Assembly: GCA_030247855.1 (NCBI GenBank)
Contig: JAPDRN010000017.1
Span: 62,001 to 126,000, forward strand
Direction: 5' to 3'
DNA: 64,000 nucleotides
From: Knufia peltigerae
Taxonomy: Eukaryota; Ascomycota; Eurotiomycetes; Chaetothyriales; Trichomeriaceae
Below are positions 60,788-64,000 of the stretch, in pieces (position 1 is the first letter of the stretch; each line of letters begins with the position of its first letter). Made by a program: the position numbers and the translations under genes. Below the pieces are notes generated by a model. That model saw only the letters and a list, made by a program, of their open reading frames with translations, ran no database searches and had not been told where the DNA came from.

Positions 60788-61618
60788 GACTTTTCCGCGC
60801 CACACAAGACAGGACTGTCGACGCACGAGACTCGACATTGACGAAAGACCAGTCTCGCAAGGCCACAGAAAGGATGATGATGATGATAATGTACCTCGGA
60901 TATAGCATGGACGACATACTCCGTAATAGGGACTCCCGTGACACTGACACATTGAGTATACATACACCGACGTTGAATAATGATGCCCCTACATCCCCCC
61001 CCCCCCTGCTTACTGTGCTCTGTATTGTATATTATGCCATGGTTCTGAGAACCTCATGCTTGAATGCCATACCAATCGTACTCCCCAATACCAAGTATAA
61101 TCGCTACGCAGTACTTCCTCTATGGTTATACTACCGTACTTCTTCTCCTGGTCAGGAACTTTTTATTCTCACCGTTATAGCTGTAATCTAAAATATTCCT
61201 TCCTCAGCCTTTTACGTCTTCTCCTTCCTCCCAGCTGCCACGGTCCCCATGTCCACAAGCAAGCAAGTAGCTCGGAGAGATCAGAGATCAGACTCGCAGC
61301 CTTTCGTCCCCATCTCTTTTTCTCATATTCGTTTTCCATCTCTCGCTTCACCAAGTACAAAACCAATACCCCCGAAAGCCGAACGCTGCCCGAGCACTAA
61401 CGAGCAAAAAATTCTATTTAGACAAGGATGGGGAAAACAAAATTGAATCAATTGTCTTTGAGCTGCGCATACCCGGTCGATAATGACATAGGTATCGCTA
61501 TGGTTGACAACAATTCTGTAGCAAAATTCTTTGGGTTCATCAAAACATCAACAACGCCCGACGCTATGCCGACCCTCCTCGCCACCGGAAATTAAAGAGG
61601 AGTTACTGGACTTTGATA
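60788..61618. other. Intergenic, convergent ends
   Basis: No gene seen. Exact TACTCCGTA at 60917-60925 and a C12 run at 60995-61006 lie between the 3' ends of the transporter gene and the Blm10 gene. Confidence 0.45.
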
Positions 61619-64000
61619 TCAAGCGAAATAGCTCTTCCAAAGTACACCTGAGAGATCTTCGACCTGTTCTGGTTTGAAAGCCTATGAGATAACTTTGTTA
61701 GCATGTGAACCAATTAGACGACTCAGCTGAACCACATACCTTCACATCAATGTGCCAAGTATCCTGCCTCGTCTTCTTGAAGTCACTAATAATGCTCTTC
61801 ACGCTGTTGCCCACAGTTGCAGGATCATTGGCGGCTTTCTGGCTCAGCGTGACAAGCACATCAGGCATCCACGGTGGCGGCGGGCTCGAATATGGGAATG
61901 CTTGGATCAGCGCACCTAGACCCAAAACTGCGGCGTGCCGGGTAATAACCAGTCGTTGGGCTTCGGGAGTTGGTGTGTTCGTGCCTGACGTGCGAGCCGA
62001 TGACAACCCTGCAAGTTGGCCCTTAGGTTTCTTGGGAAGGGGGTTGTCAATCAACATCTGAGTAAATCGGTCACGCAGGCTGATGATCATTTTCTCTCTC
62101 AAATCCAGAGGCGAACATCTGATCATGCCCGACAATGTAGTAGCAGCACCGGCACGGACTTCATGTTGGGAATCTTCAAGCATATCGGCTACACAGTCAA
62201 AGAGCTTCCGTTTGCTTTCTTCAGACAACAAGAATAATCGTCTGAAGAAGACGATCTGCATGTTAATCATGACTCGAAGACGTTGATGCCAGGAAGGGGA
62301 CGTTCTTCCAATACGAATCAAAGAGGCAATCAAATGGGCGTCTTCTCCCATACGATGAGGAATATTTGGTAGATGTCGGAAAACATGGTAAGCCAGGGAC
62401 TGTAACTCAGGATCTTCCTTCACATCCATCATGTGCAAGAACTGCTCGGTGAAAAGATTGGGGAAGTATTTGAGGAGTTGGGTGCATTCGGAGGAAGAAA
62501 GCATGGAATCCAGCCAGAGGAGGACCGTCTTACTTCCTGAGGTATACGCCGAGGGTGTCTGTTGACCTGGTGTACGTTCATGTCGCCATTTCTCGAGGCG
62601 CCCGAAGACCTCATGCATTCTGTCGTCGAATTCCTCAGTGGGAACATAGGGCTGAACTCCAATAGAGCCTGCAGCCTTTTGCGCCTTGATAAGGTCTTGG
62701 ACATCCTTGAAAGACTCATGGTATCGAGTTCGAGTGATGGTGCCGAGGGTATGTGCCATGGCTTCACGGACGCCTTTGTATGGATGATCAATGTGGGCGA
62801 AAAAGTCTTCGGTAATGGGGGCGTCAAGCTGGAAATGCCAGCCAGCATCCATGATAACCTGATGCATGAGATGGATCTTTGAGCTCTCTTTGAATGCAGC
62901 ATTGGACCCCATATCCAGGCGAAAACTCGACAACCACTCTACCAAAGGCCAAGCTCGCCGAGGATCCCTGGCTTGCATGATCATGTGTAGGAAAGTCGTC
63001 CAGTAGCCACTGTTCTCCGGTGTCAAGCCATCTGAGAAGACACGTTTAATGATGGGGAAAGCAAATTCCCATACCTCGGTACGTCGAGATATTGAGTTGT
63101 CCATGACGGACGTCACTAAACCAGCAAGGATTTCGGCGGTGGCACGATGTTGATGCTTGTCACTTCCATCTTCGAAAACCTTGAGCGTTTCTTCTTTGAC
63201 ATCTTCAAACGTTGCTTCAGTCAAGCCATCTCTAATGACCAGTTCGAAAGCGTAAGTCAGCATCGCTGCACTAGCCATGCGGAACTTGTCCGCAGATTGG
63301 TCTCGAGGTTCTTGCTTGAGGTATTTGAAAAATGTAGCAAACCATTCTCGGTTCATCAGGTCGCCGATCTTTCCCCGTTTCGCATATTCTAGCTGATCGT
63401 AAATGATGTCGTCTTTGATATTGGCTTTGTATCCAGGCATGGTTTTAGCCCACACCAGCCAACCGGGATAGTCGTGATCAATGTAAACGTCGGCTTCTGG
63501 TTGAGAGAAAGCCTTCAAGTAGCCCTCCGTCCATGCTGGGTCCTCGGCGTTAGTGTCCACTTTCACTTTGGCGGGAAAATCCTGTAAGGCCTGAATATAA
63601 TTGGCATACTCGTGATTACACACGGCTCGGACATCAGTCATGGTGAAGAGAGCCACCAGGCCTTGTGAATAAAGTCCCCGAAGTCCAGGATGAGGGTCAA
63701 TCGTGCCCCGTGTAATTAAATCGATCATACTGTCCGAAGCAATGTGATCAAAACGAAGGCCAAGAGACATGACGATAGTAGCGACACGAGTTGCCTTCTT
63801 CCAGTGGGATACACGAGCAAGCGCAACGAGTTCTTCGGCCAACTGCAGTTTCTTCCGCTCGATATTGGCACGTTTGTTGAGGATAAAATCCTTCTTCTTC
63901 TGAATTTTATCTTCAACATCGTCCTCAGGAGCGAATGGGTCAACAAATGTGCGATCGATGATTGCCATGCGATGCCCAGGCCGACCGTACTCCATGATCT
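61619..64000 (-). CDS. BLM10: Proteasome activator Blm10/PA200, C-terminal part
   Basis: Large HEAT-repeat protein that caps the 20S proteasome. Two exons are visible, from the window edge to 61740 and 61681-61619, with a 58 bp intron. They give at least 773 C-terminal residues of a protein that is normally close to 2000, so the 5' end lies outside. Helical HEAT-like repeats fill the sequence. The conserved C-terminal domain has KKTRQDTWHIDVK at the last intron, then EQVEDLSGVLWKS. The protein ends SYFA. The family binds the proteasome through a C-terminal hydrophobic-Tyr-X motif (YYA in yeast); here Phe stands in the Tyr position. An ATG at 63995 is internal, not the start. Confidence 0.93.

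Noticed and set aside
60074..60967. A 297-codon open frame on the minus strand across the last exon of the DHA1-type transporter
   Set aside because: It is antisense to a GC-rich exon with clear MFS motifs; high G+C lowers stop frequency. The product is low-complexity and Arg/Glu/Asp-rich without domain features.

Overview
The window looks like nuclear DNA of a filamentous ascomycete (Pezizomycotina). Genes are compact. Almost all introns are short (about 43-200 bp) GT-AG introns with internal CTAAC/CTGAC-like branch sites. The gene families are typical of this group: a LaeA-like methyltransferase, Zn2Cys6 regulators, RTA1 and MAPEG membrane proteins, many MFS carriers, OMA1, coronin and Blm10. 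I modelled 28 protein-coding genes (one cut by the right edge) and two pseudogenes. I saw no tRNA, rRNA, CRISPR array or intact transposon. Order cannot be decided from sequence alone; the density of transporters and small catabolic enzymes would suit Eurotiomycetes or Dothideomycetes, but that is a guess. Exon joins were worked out by hand from frame, splice consensus and family motifs.

Layout: 0.7-4.6 kb, a LaeA-like methyltransferase beside a MATE efflux pump. 4.8-10.7 kb, a small LEA-like hydrophilic protein, a coiled-coil protein and phosphopantothenate-cysteine ligase. 11.9-18.7 kb, an RTA1-like and a MAPEG-like membrane protein, then two unrecognised proteins of 198 and 1101 residues. 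19.1-33.2 kb, a candidate catabolic gene cluster: dienelactone hydrolase, Dal5-like carrier, SDR oxidoreductase, amidohydrolase, sugar-type carrier, SnoaL-like protein and Zn2Cys6 regulator. 33.4-39.2 kb, two decayed pseudogenes (a fungal kinase-like gene with RIP-type stops and an SDR) around housekeeping genes (GFA-domain protein, PRCC homologue, OMA1). 39.8-49.4 kb, a MAL-activator-like Zn2Cys6 regulator, EBP-type sterol isomerase, GNAT acetyltransferase, a gene-poor 2.8 kb stretch and a nine-exon hexose transporter. 50.1-64.0 kb, a RING/ZZ/SH3 protein, an unrecognised acidic protein, coronin, a drug:H+ antiporter-type MFS carrier with a very GC-rich last exon, and the C-terminal part of Blm10/PA200.

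The strongest candidate for a coordinated, possibly undescribed system is the 19.1-33.2 kb block. It has two importers of different classes, four small-molecule enzymes and one pathway-type regulator. Two divergent gene pairs share intergenic regions, and no unrelated intact gene interrupts the block. The substrate cannot be read from sequence. The enzyme set (lactone hydrolase, metal-dependent deaminase/hydrolase, dehydrogenase, small SnoaL-fold enzyme) points to breakdown of a lactone- or N-heterocycle-containing compound.
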